DNA from: Buttiauxella sp. B2
GTDB lineage: Bacteria; Pseudomonadota; Gammaproteobacteria; Enterobacterales; Enterobacteriaceae
NCBI RefSeq assembly: GCF_006376615.1
Contig: NZ_VEXQ01000002.1
Coordinates: 62,001-126,000 of the forward strand
Length of the DNA: 64,000 bases
Reading direction: 5' to 3'
In this document: positions 1-8,655 of the stretch, in pieces
Layout: every line of letters starts with the position of its first letter
Numbering within the stretch: position 1 is the stretch's first letter
Notes under the pieces: model-generated
Told to the model about the DNA's origin: nothing
Database searches by the model: none
The model's input: the letters and a program-made list of their open reading frames with translations, nothing else
Position numbers and translations under genes: made by a program

Positions 1-665
1 AGCGTGGCAGGGATGGATTCAGGCAATGTCGCCAGTGCAGATTTGCGTTCAATCAGTAGCGTAAAGCGATTAATGAATGCATCGTTTTGCAGCCACTGTT
101 GCAGAGTTTTGCGGTAACGTGCGAAGTCCGGATGCGCTGAGGAATCCATCATGGAATGAATAAACTGCTGCATTGGCGGCTGGCAAATACCTTCGAGGTT
201 GTAGCCTACGCTCATGTTGAAAATAAATGATTTTTGCGCATGCGCAGGTTTTTCTGAGAATACCTTTTCCAGCAGATGGAGAATGAACCAGGCTTTTAGA
301 TATTCGTCGTAGGCTTTAGGGAGGGTAAATTCGGTAGACCACTCAGTATTAAAGGCCTCGTCTTCGGCGTCAATACACGGTTTTTCAAGCTCAAGCCGGT
401 CAAGGATTTGCACGGTTTTCAGTTCGATAAAACGGCCGCCCGTAAGCCAGGAAACGATAATATTTTGTGCTAATTGAGTGTGAGGACCAGCAGCTGGGCC
501 AATAGGCGTTTCACACGTTTCACCAAAGACATTAAATGAAGACGTTGGGTTCGCACGATAAAACTGCTGAGCCGGGATCCCGAAGATGGAATTGCTTTGC
601 TGATACTCATCGAAAATGCGCGTCAATAGTTCTTCGAATGGAACCGGACGCATAATATCTCCCAT
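1..665 (-). CDS. ygfK: YgfK, putative Fe-S/FMN oxidoreductase subunit (partial, C-terminus beyond window)
   Basis: Reading the minus strand from an ATG at 665 gives at least 221 codons with no stop before the window edge. The start MGDIMRPVPFEELLTRIFDE and the later GPAAGPHTQLAQNI stretch closely match the N-terminus of E. coli YgfK, a protein of about 1030 residues. The family has a dihydroorotate-dehydrogenase-like N-terminal part, followed by NAD(P)/FAD-binding and 4Fe-4S domains that would lie left of this window. YgfK was named a putative selenate reductase subunit and has more recently been linked genetically to anaerobic urate breakdown. The start is set by an AAGGAG ribosome site six bases upstream (672-677). 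A sigma-54 promoter lies at 739-754. ygfK is divergent from yqeC. Identity is sure; the reaction is not proven. Confidence 0.93.
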   Translation of the reverse strand, partial: MGDIMRPVPFEELLTRIFDEYQQSNSIFGIPAQQFYRANPTSSFNVFGETCETPIGPAAGPHTQLAQNIIVSWLTGGRFIELKTVQILDRLELEKPCIDAEDEAFNTEWSTEFTLPKAYDEYLKAWFILHLLEKVFSEKPAHAQKSFIFNMSVGYNLEGICQPPMQQFIHSMMDSSAHPDFARYRKTLQQWLQNDAFINRFTLLIERKSALATLPESIPAT

Positions 666-738
666 GACACTCTCCTTGCGACAAATTATAGGGTAATAGC
701 GCTTGTGGTTTTTCCACAAAAATAGTTGTTATGGTCTG

Positions 739-754
739 TGCAACTATCGAGCCA
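739..754 (-). promoter_or_regulatory. Sigma-54 (-24/-12) promoter of ygfK
   Basis: On the minus strand the sequence reads TGGCTCGATAGTTGCA. This matches the RpoN consensus TGGCAC-N5-TTGCA at all but one position, with exactly ten bases between the GG and GC doublets. Transcription would start near 728, giving a leader of about 63 bases before the ygfK ATG at 665. A candidate activator site lies about 170-185 bp upstream (926-938), the usual range for a bacterial enhancer. Confidence 0.8.
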
Positions 755-817
755 GGGAATCCGTCCGTAGTGAACAAGAATAATAATTGGGAGCTACTTC
801 TAATATTTATGCTGATT

Positions 818-833
818 TGTGAAATAGTTCACA
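818..833. promoter_or_regulatory. CRP (cAMP receptor protein) site, perfect core
   Basis: TGTGA-AATAGT-TCACA is a perfect match to the symmetrical CRP core TGTGA-N6-TCACA. It lies between the divergent genes ygfK and yqeC, about 65 bp upstream of the ygfK sigma-54 promoter and between that promoter and the proposed YgeV site. It could serve either gene. CRP may act here on a sigma-70 promoter for yqeC, or antagonise the sigma-54 promoter by bending DNA. The sequence match is strong; the regulatory direction is inference. Confidence 0.75.
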
Positions 834-925
834 CTCAGCGATTTGAGAATGAATATCAATAATAAACATCACCTGATGGTGGTGTCGGTTGTAGCTTTAT
901 TAATTCTCATAAATAGATGTTGAAT

Positions 926-938
926 ATCACTTTGATAA
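926..938 (+). promoter_or_regulatory. Proposed YgeV enhancer site upstream of ygfK
   Basis: ATCACTTTGATAA fits the 13-bp pattern WTCA-N3-TGATAA, which is also found upstream of the ygeW and xdhA sigma-54 promoters. It lies about 170-185 bp upstream of the ygfK -24/-12 element. A much weaker second copy (CTCATAAATAGAT) starts at 906. Assignment to YgeV is inferred from the shared pattern and from YgeV being the only sigma-54 activator encoded in the cluster. Confidence 0.5.
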
Positions 939-1172
939 AAATTTTCTGGCAAAAACACTTTTCTTTGAACGCAATCGATTAAATACAAATTGGTTGAAAA
1001 ATAACGTTTTTTAACGATCGTTGTCGTGGAATTTATTAAATGTAGTCGGTAATCTTTTGAGCGAGTTAAACATGGTGAAGAATTGAATTAATTACATCTG
1101 ATATAACTGTTGTATCCAAAGTTAATTCGTTACTTTCAGAAATGATTTCAATTATTTCAAGAGGCGAGAATA

Positions 1173-1967
1173 GTGTTAATAGCCCATATACCTGAGCCCT
1201 TAAATTCTATTTCAGATGGTGAAAGTATAATGCGCCAAAAAACAACGGTGATTAGTATTGTTGGAGCCGGTGGGAAAACGAGTACCTTATTCTGGCTAGC
1301 CCGTGAATTTGCTGGTATCGGGAAGCGAGTGATTGCCACTACCACCACACAAATGTATTTACCGGAAGAAAATATTCCCGTTTTGTTTTGCCACTCCCCC
1401 GACAAACTCCCGGGTGCTGCATTTCCTTCGCGGTCATTTTCCTGTTTTACGGGATGGGTCCCGGAAACAGGAAAAGTGCGGGGGTTTTCCCCGTTGCAAA
1501 TTGATGCCCTGGCACAACGAAATATCACCGATATCTTGCTGGTTGAGGCGGATGGCGCGCGAGGGTATCCACTGAAAGCTGCAGCTTTGCACGAACCTTG
1601 CATACCTCAATCCAGCCATTTCGTTATTGCGCTAATGGGCGGGCAGGTCATCGGCCAGGACATTGGGCCGCAGAATGTTCATCGCTGGCCACTGTTTAGT
1701 GCACTAACGGGTCTGCGGCAGGGGGAACGCTTTGGCATTGAAGCGCTGGTGAACTTCATCAATCACCGTGACGGCTTGTTCAAACAGGCACCCCCGCAGG
1801 CCAAACGAATCTGGTTAATTAACCAATGTTCTCATATTGAGAATATGAAGGACTCTCTGTCAGAGCTTCTTGCTCGCACTGAGCTTGATGCCATTTGGCT
1901 GGGGGCGGTCAGGGAGTTTCCACCGATTGCATGCGTATTACAACGCCATGAAAAGCACGATTACTGA
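1173..1967 (+). CDS. yqeC: YqeC, selenium-dependent molybdenum hydroxylase accessory protein (predicted)
   Basis: This 264-residue protein matches E. coli YqeC (256 residues). A P-loop-like GAGGKTST motif at about residues 31-38 suggests nucleotide binding. A downstream TTTTQMYLP stretch is typical of the family. YqeC proteins occur with XdhC-like YqeB proteins in genomes with molybdenum hydroxylases and are predicted to help build or load the cofactor; the biochemistry is unknown. The start is GTG at 1173, chosen because an AAGAGGCGAG ribosome site lies just upstream (1159-1168) and the length then fits the family. The next in-frame ATG (1230) would leave only seven residues before VISIVGAGGK. 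It lies 21 bp before yqeB and is probably co-transcribed with it. Confidence 0.88.
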   Translation: MLIAHIPEPLNSISDGESIMRQKTTVISIVGAGGKTSTLFWLAREFAGIGKRVIATTTTQMYLPEENIPVLFCHSPDKLPGAAFPSRSFSCFTGWVPETGKVRGFSPLQIDALAQRNITDILLVEADGARGYPLKAAALHEPCIPQSSHFVIALMGGQVIGQDIGPQNVHRWPLFSALTGLRQGERFGIEALVNFINHRDGLFKQAPPQAKRIWLINQCSHIENMKDSLSELLARTELDAIWLGAVREFPPIACVLQRHEKHDY

Positions 1968-1988
1968 TAACCATCTGTTGAGGCATTC

Positions 1989-3623
1989 ATGAAAATTTTC
2001 GCAGAAGCAGCAAAACTGGAGCAGCAAAATAGCCCCTTTGCGCTGGCACAAATTGTTGATAGTCGGGGGTCTACTCCACGTCATAGCGCGCAAATGTTGG
2101 TGCGTAACGATGGTAGCGTGTTAGGGACGATCGGCGGGGGAATGATGGAGCGCTGCGTGATTAATGAGGCGTTACTGGCACTCGCCGAGCGCAAACCCCG
2201 TTTATTTCATGGCCGCATGGCTCGTAACGGTGAAGATGCCGTTGGCTCCGACTGCGGTGGGGCGATGACCGTTTATATTGATGTCCACGGCCATAACCCG
2301 CGTCTAGTTCTGATCGGTGCTGGACATGTAAATCAGGCCATTGCGAAAGCGGCGGCTGCGCTGGATTTTAATATCCACGTTGCCGATGTTTATGCCGATA
2401 ACCTAAACCCTGATTACTTTCCTTTAACGACCCGTTTGTTACAGGCAAAAAGTTTCACTGAGGCTATAGATGCGTTGCAAATTGAGGCTGAAGATTACGT
2501 AGTGATTGCCACCAACAGCCAGGATAAAGAAGCGCTGGATTGCCTGATACATCGGCCCACTAAATATCTTGGCCTGCTGGCAAGCCACCGCAAAACTCAG
2601 ACATTTCTTCACCAATTGCGTACCAATAGCGTACCTGAAGCTGAGCTTGAGCGTTTGCATGCACCGATTGGTTTTAATATTGGGGCAGAAACCCCGCAGG
2701 AAATTGCTATCAGCATCCTGGCGGAAATTGTTCAGTACCGTCATCAAGCCCCGGGTGGCCCGATGAAAACACCTGAAACGGTAGGGCGGTTGGTGGTTAT
2801 TCGCGGTGCGGGCGATATTGCGACTGGCGTAGCACTTCGCCTTTATCATTCTGGTTTCCGTGTGGTGATGCTGGAAATGGCAAAGCCGACGGTAATCCGC
2901 TGTTCGGTGGCTTTTGCTCAGGCAATGTTTAACGGTGAAGTAAGTGTGGAAGGTGTTAAAGCCCGCCACGCGGCGAGTGTTGATGAGGTTCCTGCACTTT
3001 TACGTGCCGGTATCATTCCGATATTAGCTGATGAAAAAGCGAGTTTGCTGCCAATGCTGAGGCCCGATGGTGTGGTGGACGCGATTTTGGCCAAAGTGAA
3101 TAAAGGCACGCACCGGGGTATGGCTCCTGTGACGATTGCATTAGGGCCTGGTTTTGAAGCTGGAAAAGACTGCGACGCGGTGATTGAAACCAATCGTGGG
3201 CATTATCTGGGGCGGGTTATTTATCAGGGGCACGCGCAGGCTAATACGGGGATCCCTGGAAATATTAATGGTGAAACGACGCGGCGGGTAATGCGAGCCG
3301 CTGTCGCGGGAAAATTCCGTTGTAATGTGAAGCTGGGCGATATGGTGAATGAAGGGGATATTGTGGCCTGGCTTGGCGACACACCCGTGCTTGCGCCATT
3401 AAGCGGAATGGTGCGCGGTTTGCTCAATGACGGTTTGAGTGTAACGGTTGGTTTTAAAATTGGCGATGTTGACCCGCGAGGTATTGCGGCAGATTTTACC
3501 ACCGTGTCGGATAAAGCCCGCGCCATTGGCGGTGCCGTTCTGGAAGCGATGATGGCGTTACCGCAAAAGCAGACTCCAGTGACCAGCAAGGTACCGATTC
3601 GGGAAGATGCATTGGTGGGATAG
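1989..3623 (+). CDS. yqeB: YqeB, XdhC-like molybdenum hydroxylase maturation protein (two-domain)
   Basis: This 544-residue protein is collinear with E. coli YqeB (541). The first half (about 1-250) is XdhC/CoxI-like, with an N-terminal conserved block (AQIVDSRGSTPRHSAQM) and a Rossmann-type LVLIGAGHVNQAI motif near residue 105. XdhC proteins insert or sulfurate the molybdenum cofactor in hydroxylases. The second half starts with another dinucleotide-type motif (VVIRGAGDIATGVA) and belongs to the EF2563 family tied to selenium-dependent hydroxylases. The protein therefore looks like a natural fusion of two accessory modules. It follows yqeC closely and is convergent with yqeA across a shared terminator. 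Likely clients are XdhABC here or an XdhD-type enzyme outside the window. Confidence 0.9.
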   Translation: MKIFAEAAKLEQQNSPFALAQIVDSRGSTPRHSAQMLVRNDGSVLGTIGGGMMERCVINEALLALAERKPRLFHGRMARNGEDAVGSDCGGAMTVYIDVHGHNPRLVLIGAGHVNQAIAKAAAALDFNIHVADVYADNLNPDYFPLTTRLLQAKSFTEAIDALQIEAEDYVVIATNSQDKEALDCLIHRPTKYLGLLASHRKTQTFLHQLRTNSVPEAELERLHAPIGFNIGAETPQEIAISILAEIVQYRHQAPGGPMKTPETVGRLVVIRGAGDIATGVALRLYHSGFRVVMLEMAKPTVIRCSVAFAQAMFNGEVSVEGVKARHAASVDEVPALLRAGIIPILADEKASLLPMLRPDGVVDAILAKVNKGTHRGMAPVTIALGPGFEAGKDCDAVIETNRGHYLGRVIYQGHAQANTGIPGNINGETTRRVMRAAVAGKFRCNVKLGDMVNEGDIVAWLGDTPVLAPLSGMVRGLLNDGLSVTVGFKIGDVDPRGIAADFTTVSDKARAIGGAVLEAMMALPQKQTPVTSKVPIREDALVG

Positions 3624-3650
3624 CGCTGATATTATTATGAAATAAAATAA

Positions 3651-3685
3651 AAAGGGTGGATAAAGCTAGCGCTTATCCACCCTTT
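3651..3685. terminator. Bidirectional terminator between convergent yqeB and yqeA
   Basis: A perfect 13-bp inverted repeat (AAAGGGTGGATAA at 3651-3663 and its complement at 3673-3685) surrounds a 9-base loop. An A-rich run on the left gives a U-rich tail for the leftward yqeA transcript. The rightward yqeB transcript ends with UUUAC, a weaker tail. Confidence 0.8.
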
Positions 3686-3710
3686 ACTTGAATTCCAAAA
3701 TACTAGCCAG

Positions 3711-4643
3711 CTACTGGCAAATCACGGTTCCCGTTTTCCCTTCGATACCTTCTTTGGCTTTCTCAAGCACAGTGATCAGCGTTTCTCGTCCGGGACGGCT
3801 GGCCGCAAATGCTACGGCGGCTTCTACTTTCGGTAACATCGAACCTTTGGCGAAATGCCCTTCGTTGATAAAGCGCTCTGCGTCATTCAGGCTCAGGCGA
3901 TCCAGCCATTGCTCGGTTGGCTTGCCGTAGTTAATCGCCACTTTTTCTACGGCGGTGAGGATGATCAGCATGTCGGCGTTGATCATCTCTGCAAGCCGAG
4001 CACTTGCCCAATCTTTGTCGATAACCGCGTTGGCACCGCGTAAATGGTTACCTTCACGGATCACCGGAATACCACCACCGCCAACGGTTATCACCAGTTG
4101 CCCGGCAGCTAACATCGCTTTTACCGTTTCTTTTTCGATGATGTCGACAGGTTTGGGTGATGCCACCACGCGCCGCCATCCTCGACCGGAGTCTTCCATC
4201 ATCTGGTGGCCGTTTGCCATCAGAATTCGGGCTTCTTCGTGTGTAAAGAAAGAACCAATGGGTTTGGTCGGGTTGAGGAAAGCGGGGTCGTTTTTGTTGA
4301 CTTCTACTTGAGTAATAATTGTTGCCACTGGGACTTCCAGCCCGCGCAGATGAAGCTCTTCACGCAGGGCGTTTTGCAGATCATAACCAATATAGCCCTG
4401 GCTTAGTGCCACGCACACAGACATGGGTAACATCGGTGTATGGGCTTCGGTTTTGGCTGCGGCTTCAAATGCTCGGTTAATCATGCCAACCTGCGGGCCG
4501 TTACCATGTGTCAGTACAACTTTATGTCCTTGTTCAATCAAATCAACAATGGCGCGAGCGGTAATTTTCACCGCGACCATTTGCTCTGCCAGGCCATCGC
4601 CTAAAGCGTTGCCTCCCAAAGCCAGTACGATTGTTTTTTTCAT
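3711..4643 (-). CDS. yqeA: Carbamate kinase-like protein YqeA
   Basis: This 310-residue protein has the same length as E. coli YqeA and matches it throughout. It starts with VLALGGNALGDG, the carbamate-kinase signature of the amino-acid kinase fold, and has GNGPQVGM, TVGGGGIPV and a late KGSMLPKVEAA segment. The family makes ATP and carbamate from carbamoyl phosphate and ADP, or the reverse. It is the last gene of the leftward unit ygeW-ygeX-ygeY-hyuA-yqeA. The first gene, ygeW, encodes a carbamoyltransferase, so an ATP-yielding end step of purine ring breakdown is the natural reading. That coupling is inference from context. Confidence 0.92.
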   Translation of the reverse strand: MKKTIVLALGGNALGDGLAEQMVAVKITARAIVDLIEQGHKVVLTHGNGPQVGMINRAFEAAAKTEAHTPMLPMSVCVALSQGYIGYDLQNALREELHLRGLEVPVATIITQVEVNKNDPAFLNPTKPIGSFFTHEEARILMANGHQMMEDSGRGWRRVVASPKPVDIIEKETVKAMLAAGQLVITVGGGGIPVIREGNHLRGANAVIDKDWASARLAEMINADMLIILTAVEKVAINYGKPTEQWLDRLSLNDAERFINEGHFAKGSMLPKVEAAVAFAASRPGRETLITVLEKAKEGIEGKTGTVICQ

Positions 4644-4692
4644 CCCTACCTCGTTTGCAGATTGGTGGTTTATTTTTAAAAAAATTAGCGTG

Positions 4693-6090
4693 TTAAAAAT
4701 CTGAATAGTTAAACGGTTGGCGTTTCAAAAAATGCCCGCGCCCTGCGGTTCCGGTAAATTTCCCCTGGCTCCAGAGTGTTTCTCCGCGTGACAAGGTGTG
4801 GCGGATTTTTCCCTGGCATTCCATACCTTCGTAGGGGCTGTAATCGGCGTTGTCGTGTAATTCGCTGTGGCAAATTGTGGTGCTGGCTTGCGGGTCGATA
4901 ATCACCACATCGGCGTCGGCACCCACGACAATGCAGCCTTTTTGTGGCCACAAACCAAATAATTGTGCGGGCATGGTGCTGGTGAGTGAAACAAAGCGTT
5001 CCGGAGAAATACGCCCGCTCATGACACCTGCAGAAAACAGCAAAAGTAAGCGATTTTCCACGCCAGGCAGCCCGTTTGGGCAGCGGCTGAAATCGCCATT
5101 AGACAGCGCAACTCGTTGCTGATAAGGGAAAGTGCAGTGGTCTGTTGCGACCACATCAATCGTGCCGTCGCTAATACCGCACCATAGAGCATCTTGATCG
5201 CGTACGTCGCGCAATGGCGGGCTGAGAATAAATTTCAGGGCGTCTTCGCGCAGGTACAGGCGTTCATCCAGCATTAAATATTGCGGGCAAGTTTCTACCC
5301 AAACTTGCTGATGGCGCACTTTTGCCAGACGCAGGTAATCCAGCCCCAAACCGTTGGAAAGATGGACGATATACAGCGGTGCGTTGCCCGAAAGACGTGC
5401 CAGGTTAATCATCCTTGCTATGGCCTCTGCTTCACATTCTGGCGGGCGACTGCGCGCGTGATAGAGCGGGGCGGTAAGCCCCGCGGTAAGAAAATCAGCT
5501 CGCCGTTGGGCAATAACGGCATCGTTTTCCGGATGCACAGTGGTGAGCGCGCCGACTTCGTTAAGCCGTTGCAGCGCACGCAGGATGTCGCTGTCGTTCA
5601 GTTTGTAGAGATAGGTCAGATACAGTTTAAAACTGCTGATCCCTTCATCGACCATCGAGGGGATTTCATCAATGATGGCATCGTCAATATGCTGGATAAC
5701 GCCATGAAAGCTGTAATCGACAACCGCTTTATCACGGGCATAACCGTGGTAAACCTCGAGCTGGTGGTGCAGGTTGCATCCCGCTGGGCCAAATCCCATA
5801 TGGTCAATAATGGTTGTTGTACCACCACACGCAGCGGCGCGGGTGCCGGTAAAAAAATCATCACAGCTACTGGCAATGCCGACATCAATATTAAAATGGG
5901 TGTGAACGTCTATTCCGCCTGGCATCACGTAACAGCCTGTGGCGTCAATGACTTCACAAGTGTCAGGAACAGGAATGTCCGCTGCAATGTGTTCAAACTT
6001 GCCGTTAACTATTAGCACGTCGGCTTGCGTCTGGCCTGTTGAATTCACAACACAGCCGTTTTTAATCAGCACATTTTTTGTGGGATTCAT
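4693..6090 (-). CDS. hyuA: D-hydantoinase / dihydropyrimidinase family amidohydrolase HyuA
   Basis: This 465-residue protein aligns along its length with E. coli HyuA (461), a D-phenylhydantoinase. The binuclear metal site is visible: DVHTH gives His63 and His65, SSFKLYLTY gives Lys155, which is carbamylated in this family, and further His residues lie in TTVHPEN and LYIVHLSN; Asp lies in DVVATDHC. Hydantoinases open five- or six-membered cyclic diamides by hydrolysis, so in this cluster the substrate is probably a hydantoin-like intermediate from urate. It lies 61 bp after ygeY and 49 bp before yqeA in the same leftward unit. The start at 6090 follows a GGAG ribosome site. Confidence 0.92.
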   Translation of the reverse strand: MNPTKNVLIKNGCVVNSTGQTQADVLIVNGKFEHIAADIPVPDTCEVIDATGCYVMPGGIDVHTHFNIDVGIASSCDDFFTGTRAAACGGTTTIIDHMGFGPAGCNLHHQLEVYHGYARDKAVVDYSFHGVIQHIDDAIIDEIPSMVDEGISSFKLYLTYLYKLNDSDILRALQRLNEVGALTTVHPENDAVIAQRRADFLTAGLTAPLYHARSRPPECEAEAIARMINLARLSGNAPLYIVHLSNGLGLDYLRLAKVRHQQVWVETCPQYLMLDERLYLREDALKFILSPPLRDVRDQDALWCGISDGTIDVVATDHCTFPYQQRVALSNGDFSRCPNGLPGVENRLLLLFSAGVMSGRISPERFVSLTSTMPAQLFGLWPQKGCIVVGADADVVIIDPQASTTICHSELHDNADYSPYEGMECQGKIRHTLSRGETLWSQGKFTGTAGRGHFLKRQPFNYSDF

Positions 6091-6113
6091 GGGGGGAACT
6101 CCATCACTAACAG

Positions 6114-6137
6114 GCTCCGCTGGTGACCCAACGGAGC
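6114..6137 (-). other. Intercistronic hairpin between ygeY and hyuA
   Basis: A 6-bp inverted repeat (GCTCCG at 6114-6119, CGGAGC at 6132-6137) lies in the short ygeY-hyuA gap. No U-run follows, so it is not a terminator; it may stabilise one mRNA end or set relative expression. Evidence is only the repeat. Confidence 0.35.
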
Positions 6138-6151
6138 ACGGTCAGCAAAAA

Positions 6152-7369
6152 TTATTTCTTCAATTCAGATAAATAGGTCAACGGAATCGAGGCGTAAAGA
6201 GCAGCACAGGTAACCAAGTGATCTTTCCAGGTTTTTTCATTTGGTGCATGAGCTTCAGGTTCTTTGCCCGGGCCAAAACCGATGACCGGAATACCGTGAC
6301 GGCCCATGATGGAAACGCCGTTGGTGGAGAAAGTCCATTTGTCCACGACCGGATCTTTTTGGAACAGGCCCTGGTAGGCTTTGCTGAGGGTTTTAACCGT
6401 GATGTGGTCTTCTTCCACTTTCCAGGTTGGGAAGTAGCATTCGGTTGGATACACAAGGCCAGTCCACGATGGGCGATCGTACTGGTACATAGAAACAGTC
6501 GCTTTGGCGGCTTTTACAGAGTCGAGTGCGCGGATTTCTTCAAGTGCACCTTCCCATGATTCGCCCCAGGTTAAACGACGGTCAATGGAGACGGCGCAGC
6601 TATCTGCCACAGCACAACGGCTAGGTGAGGTGAAGAAGATTTCAGAGACGGTTAGCGTACCTTTGCCAAGGAAGTCGTCATTACCTAAACGCATGTTCAA
6701 CTGTTGAAGCTCGTTAAGGATTGGCCCCATTTTGAAGATGGCGTTATCACCACGCTCCGGTGCTGAGCCGTGGCAACTCACACCCTGAACGTCGATGCGG
6801 ATTTCCATGCGCCCGCGTTGGCCGCGATAAATCTGGCAATCTGTGGGTTCGGTACTGACGACGAATTCCGGGCGAATACCCGATTGTTCAATGATGTATT
6901 GCCAGCATAGGCCGTCGCAGTCTTCTTCCTGAACAGTGCCGGTAACCAGCAGGGTGTACTGATCTTCAAGCCCTAAATCTTTGATGATTTTACCAGCGTA
7001 GACCATAGAGGCCATGCCACCTTCCTGATCAGATGCGCCACGTCCACCAATCAGTTCTTCGGTTTCCATGCCCTGATATGGGTCGAAAGACCAGTTTTTG
7101 ATGTTGCCGACGCCAACGGTATCAATGTGGGCGTCCATTGCTATCAGGTGCGGGCCATGGCCAATGTAGCCGAGGATGTTGCCCATCGGGTCAATTTCAA
7201 CTTTATCGAAACCGACTTTTTCCATCTCTTCTTTGATGCGATACACGACGCGTTTTTCATCGCAGCTTTCGCTTGGGATGGCAATCATGTCGCGCAGGAA
7301 GCGCGCCATGTCGGCTTTGTAATGTTCAGCTTTTTCTACAACCAGTTTAAATGGAATCTGCTTAGTCAT
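6152..7369 (-). CDS. ygeY: M20 family metallohydrolase YgeY
   Basis: This 405-residue protein matches E. coli YgeY (403). M20 features are clear: [12 protein letters not shown] gives metal ligand His81 and catalytic Asp83, [10 protein letters not shown] gives bridging Asp114, and [10 protein letters not shown] gives the catalytic and metal Glu pair at about 148-149. A late [14 protein letters not shown] segment carries the final His. The family hydrolyses amide bonds of peptides, acyl-amino acids or carbamoyl-amino acids. Placed between a hydantoinase and an ammonia-lyase, it most likely removes a carbamoyl or acyl group from a ring-opened urate intermediate. The exact substrate is not shown by sequence. 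Confidence 0.92.
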   Translation of the reverse strand: MTKQIPFKLVVEKAEHYKADMARFLRDMIAIPSESCDEKRVVYRIKEEMEKVGFDKVEIDPMGNILGYIGHGPHLIAMDAHIDTVGVGNIKNWSFDPYQGMETEELIGGRGASDQEGGMASMVYAGKIIKDLGLEDQYTLLVTGTVQEEDCDGLCWQYIIEQSGIRPEFVVSTEPTDCQIYRGQRGRMEIRIDVQGVSCHGSAPERGDNAIFKMGPILNELQQLNMRLGNDDFLGKGTLTVSEIFFTSPSRCAVADSCAVSIDRRLTWGESWEGALEEIRALDSVKAAKATVSMYQYDRPSWTGLVYPTECYFPTWKVEEDHITVKTLSKAYQGLFQKDPVVDKWTFSTNGVSIMGRHGIPVIGFGPGKEPEAHAPNEKTWKDHLVTCAALYASIPLTYLSELKK

Positions 7370-7413
7370 TTCTTTAACTCCCTAAATGAAACTTATCAGT
7401 GAACCGCCGTGGT

Positions 7414-8613
7414 TCATGCTGTTGTGGGGTACGCGCCTTCCCAAACTACTTCGCGGTAGTGCTTAACGTCGGTATCCCCTTCGGTGCTGATAAGCAACAC
7501 CACGGAGTCGCGGTTAAGCCCAAGTCTTGCCATGAGTGTTTCACGCTGCGGGTGGTAGTGAACGGCTGCGAGCACGCCGAGACCGACCGCTCCCGATTCG
7601 CCGGAAACGATACGTGGGTCTTTACCGAGAGGGTTACCGAGTACGCGCATACCGAGTGCGGCAACGGAGTCCTGGCAGGAGATAAACTGCGTGGCGCAGT
7701 CACGGAGCACTGTCCAGCCAAGCGGGTTTGGTTCACCACAGGCAAGACCTGCCATGATGGTTGCCATATCACCGCTGACGTTAACGATGTCGCCTTTAAC
7801 GCCCGAGCGGTAAAGGCAGTCCGCGAGTTCTGGTTCGACTATCACGGAATGGAGGTGTTGCGCGCCATACACATCCGCCAGATAACCCAGTACACCACCC
7901 GCCATTGCTCCGACACCGGCTTGTAAAAAGACGTGCGTCGGGCGTTCAATACCGAGCTGTTTCATCTGTTCAACGGCTTCGTCGGCAAGGGTTGAGTAGC
8001 CCTGCATAATCCAGGTTGGGATTTTGGTGTACCCTTCCCAAGCCGTGTCCTGCACGACTTCCCAGCCGCGCTCCTGGGCTATTTTCATGGTCATACGCAC
8101 GGTGTCGTCGTAGTTCATGTCGGTGACGATACATTCTGCCCCAAGGTTCAGGATGTGATCCACGCGCTCTTGCGCCGAGCCTTTTGGCATATAAACAACG
8201 GCATGTTGCCCTAATTGCCGTGCCGCCCAGGCTACGCCACGTCCGTGATTTCCGTCGGTAGTGGTGGCAAAAGTCATTTTTTCTTTGATGGTGTTTTTGA
8301 TTTTCTCAAACGAGAAATCATTGATGTCCATCTGGTATTTTTCGCACAGCAATTGGGCGATGGCGTAAGTGCCGCCCAGCATTTTGAACGCGTTCAGGCC
8401 AAAGCGCTGTGATTCATCTTTGACCAGAATTTTGCCGACGCCAAACAATCCCGCCAGTGCATTCAATTCGCAAAGGGGTGTGGGCTGGTAACCGGCGATT
8501 TTCTGGTGAAAAGCGCGGGCTTTACGGGTCTGCTCGCTGGTGAACAGCGGGGATATTTCACCGTTGAATAAACGGTTTTGTTCGATGTCTAATTTCAAAG
8601 AGAAAACGGACAT
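7414..8613 (-). CDS. ygeX: 2,3-diaminopropionate ammonia-lyase YgeX
   Basis: This 399-residue protein matches E. coli YgeX (398), a PLP enzyme of fold type II that converts 2,3-diaminopropionate to pyruvate and two ammonia. The PLP lysine is Lys77 within RFGLNAFKMLGG. The asparagine-rich TTDGNHGRGVAW loop binds the substrate carboxylate, and a glycine-rich AGVGAMAGGVLG loop binds the phosphate. In this cluster it would supply pyruvate for central metabolism after the carbamoyl groups are removed. It follows ygeW by 66 bp, a gap containing a small hairpin. Confidence 0.94.
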   Translation of the reverse strand: MSVFSLKLDIEQNRLFNGEISPLFTSEQTRKARAFHQKIAGYQPTPLCELNALAGLFGVGKILVKDESQRFGLNAFKMLGGTYAIAQLLCEKYQMDINDFSFEKIKNTIKEKMTFATTTDGNHGRGVAWAARQLGQHAVVYMPKGSAQERVDHILNLGAECIVTDMNYDDTVRMTMKIAQERGWEVVQDTAWEGYTKIPTWIMQGYSTLADEAVEQMKQLGIERPTHVFLQAGVGAMAGGVLGYLADVYGAQHLHSVIVEPELADCLYRSGVKGDIVNVSGDMATIMAGLACGEPNPLGWTVLRDCATQFISCQDSVAALGMRVLGNPLGKDPRIVSGESGAVGLGVLAAVHYHPQRETLMARLGLNRDSVVLLISTEGDTDVKHYREVVWEGAYPTTA

Positions 8614-8655
8614 AACTTAACCTCATTTAGCAAAAGAGGATTTGCTGGAGGAGAC

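Larger units (their letters stand above)
666..1172. other. Divergent ygfK/yqeC intergenic region
   Basis: This AT-rich gap of 507 bp has no convincing gene. From left to right it holds the ygfK ribosome site (672-677), the ygfK sigma-54 promoter (739-754), a perfect CRP core (818-833), a proposed YgeV site (926-938) and a perfect 10-bp palindrome AACGATCGTT (1013-1022). The last is part of TTAACGATCGTT, which resembles boxes found in front of bhsA. I found no correctly spaced sigma-54 element on the plus strand for yqeC; two GG/GC pairs there are spaced 11 instead of 10. Confidence 0.7.

Noticed and set aside
872-896. Sigma-54-like GG/GC pair for yqeC
   Set aside because: Spacing is 11 bases and the flanking consensus is poor; the same holds for a second pair near 1042-1060.
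945-962. TGGCAAAAACACTTTTC as a sigma-54 promoter
   Set aside because: The -24 half is good but the -12 GC doublet is absent.
5281-6015. A 244-codon open frame opposite hyuA
   Set aside because: The opposite strand encodes an intact hydantoinase with all metal ligands; the antisense product resembles nothing.
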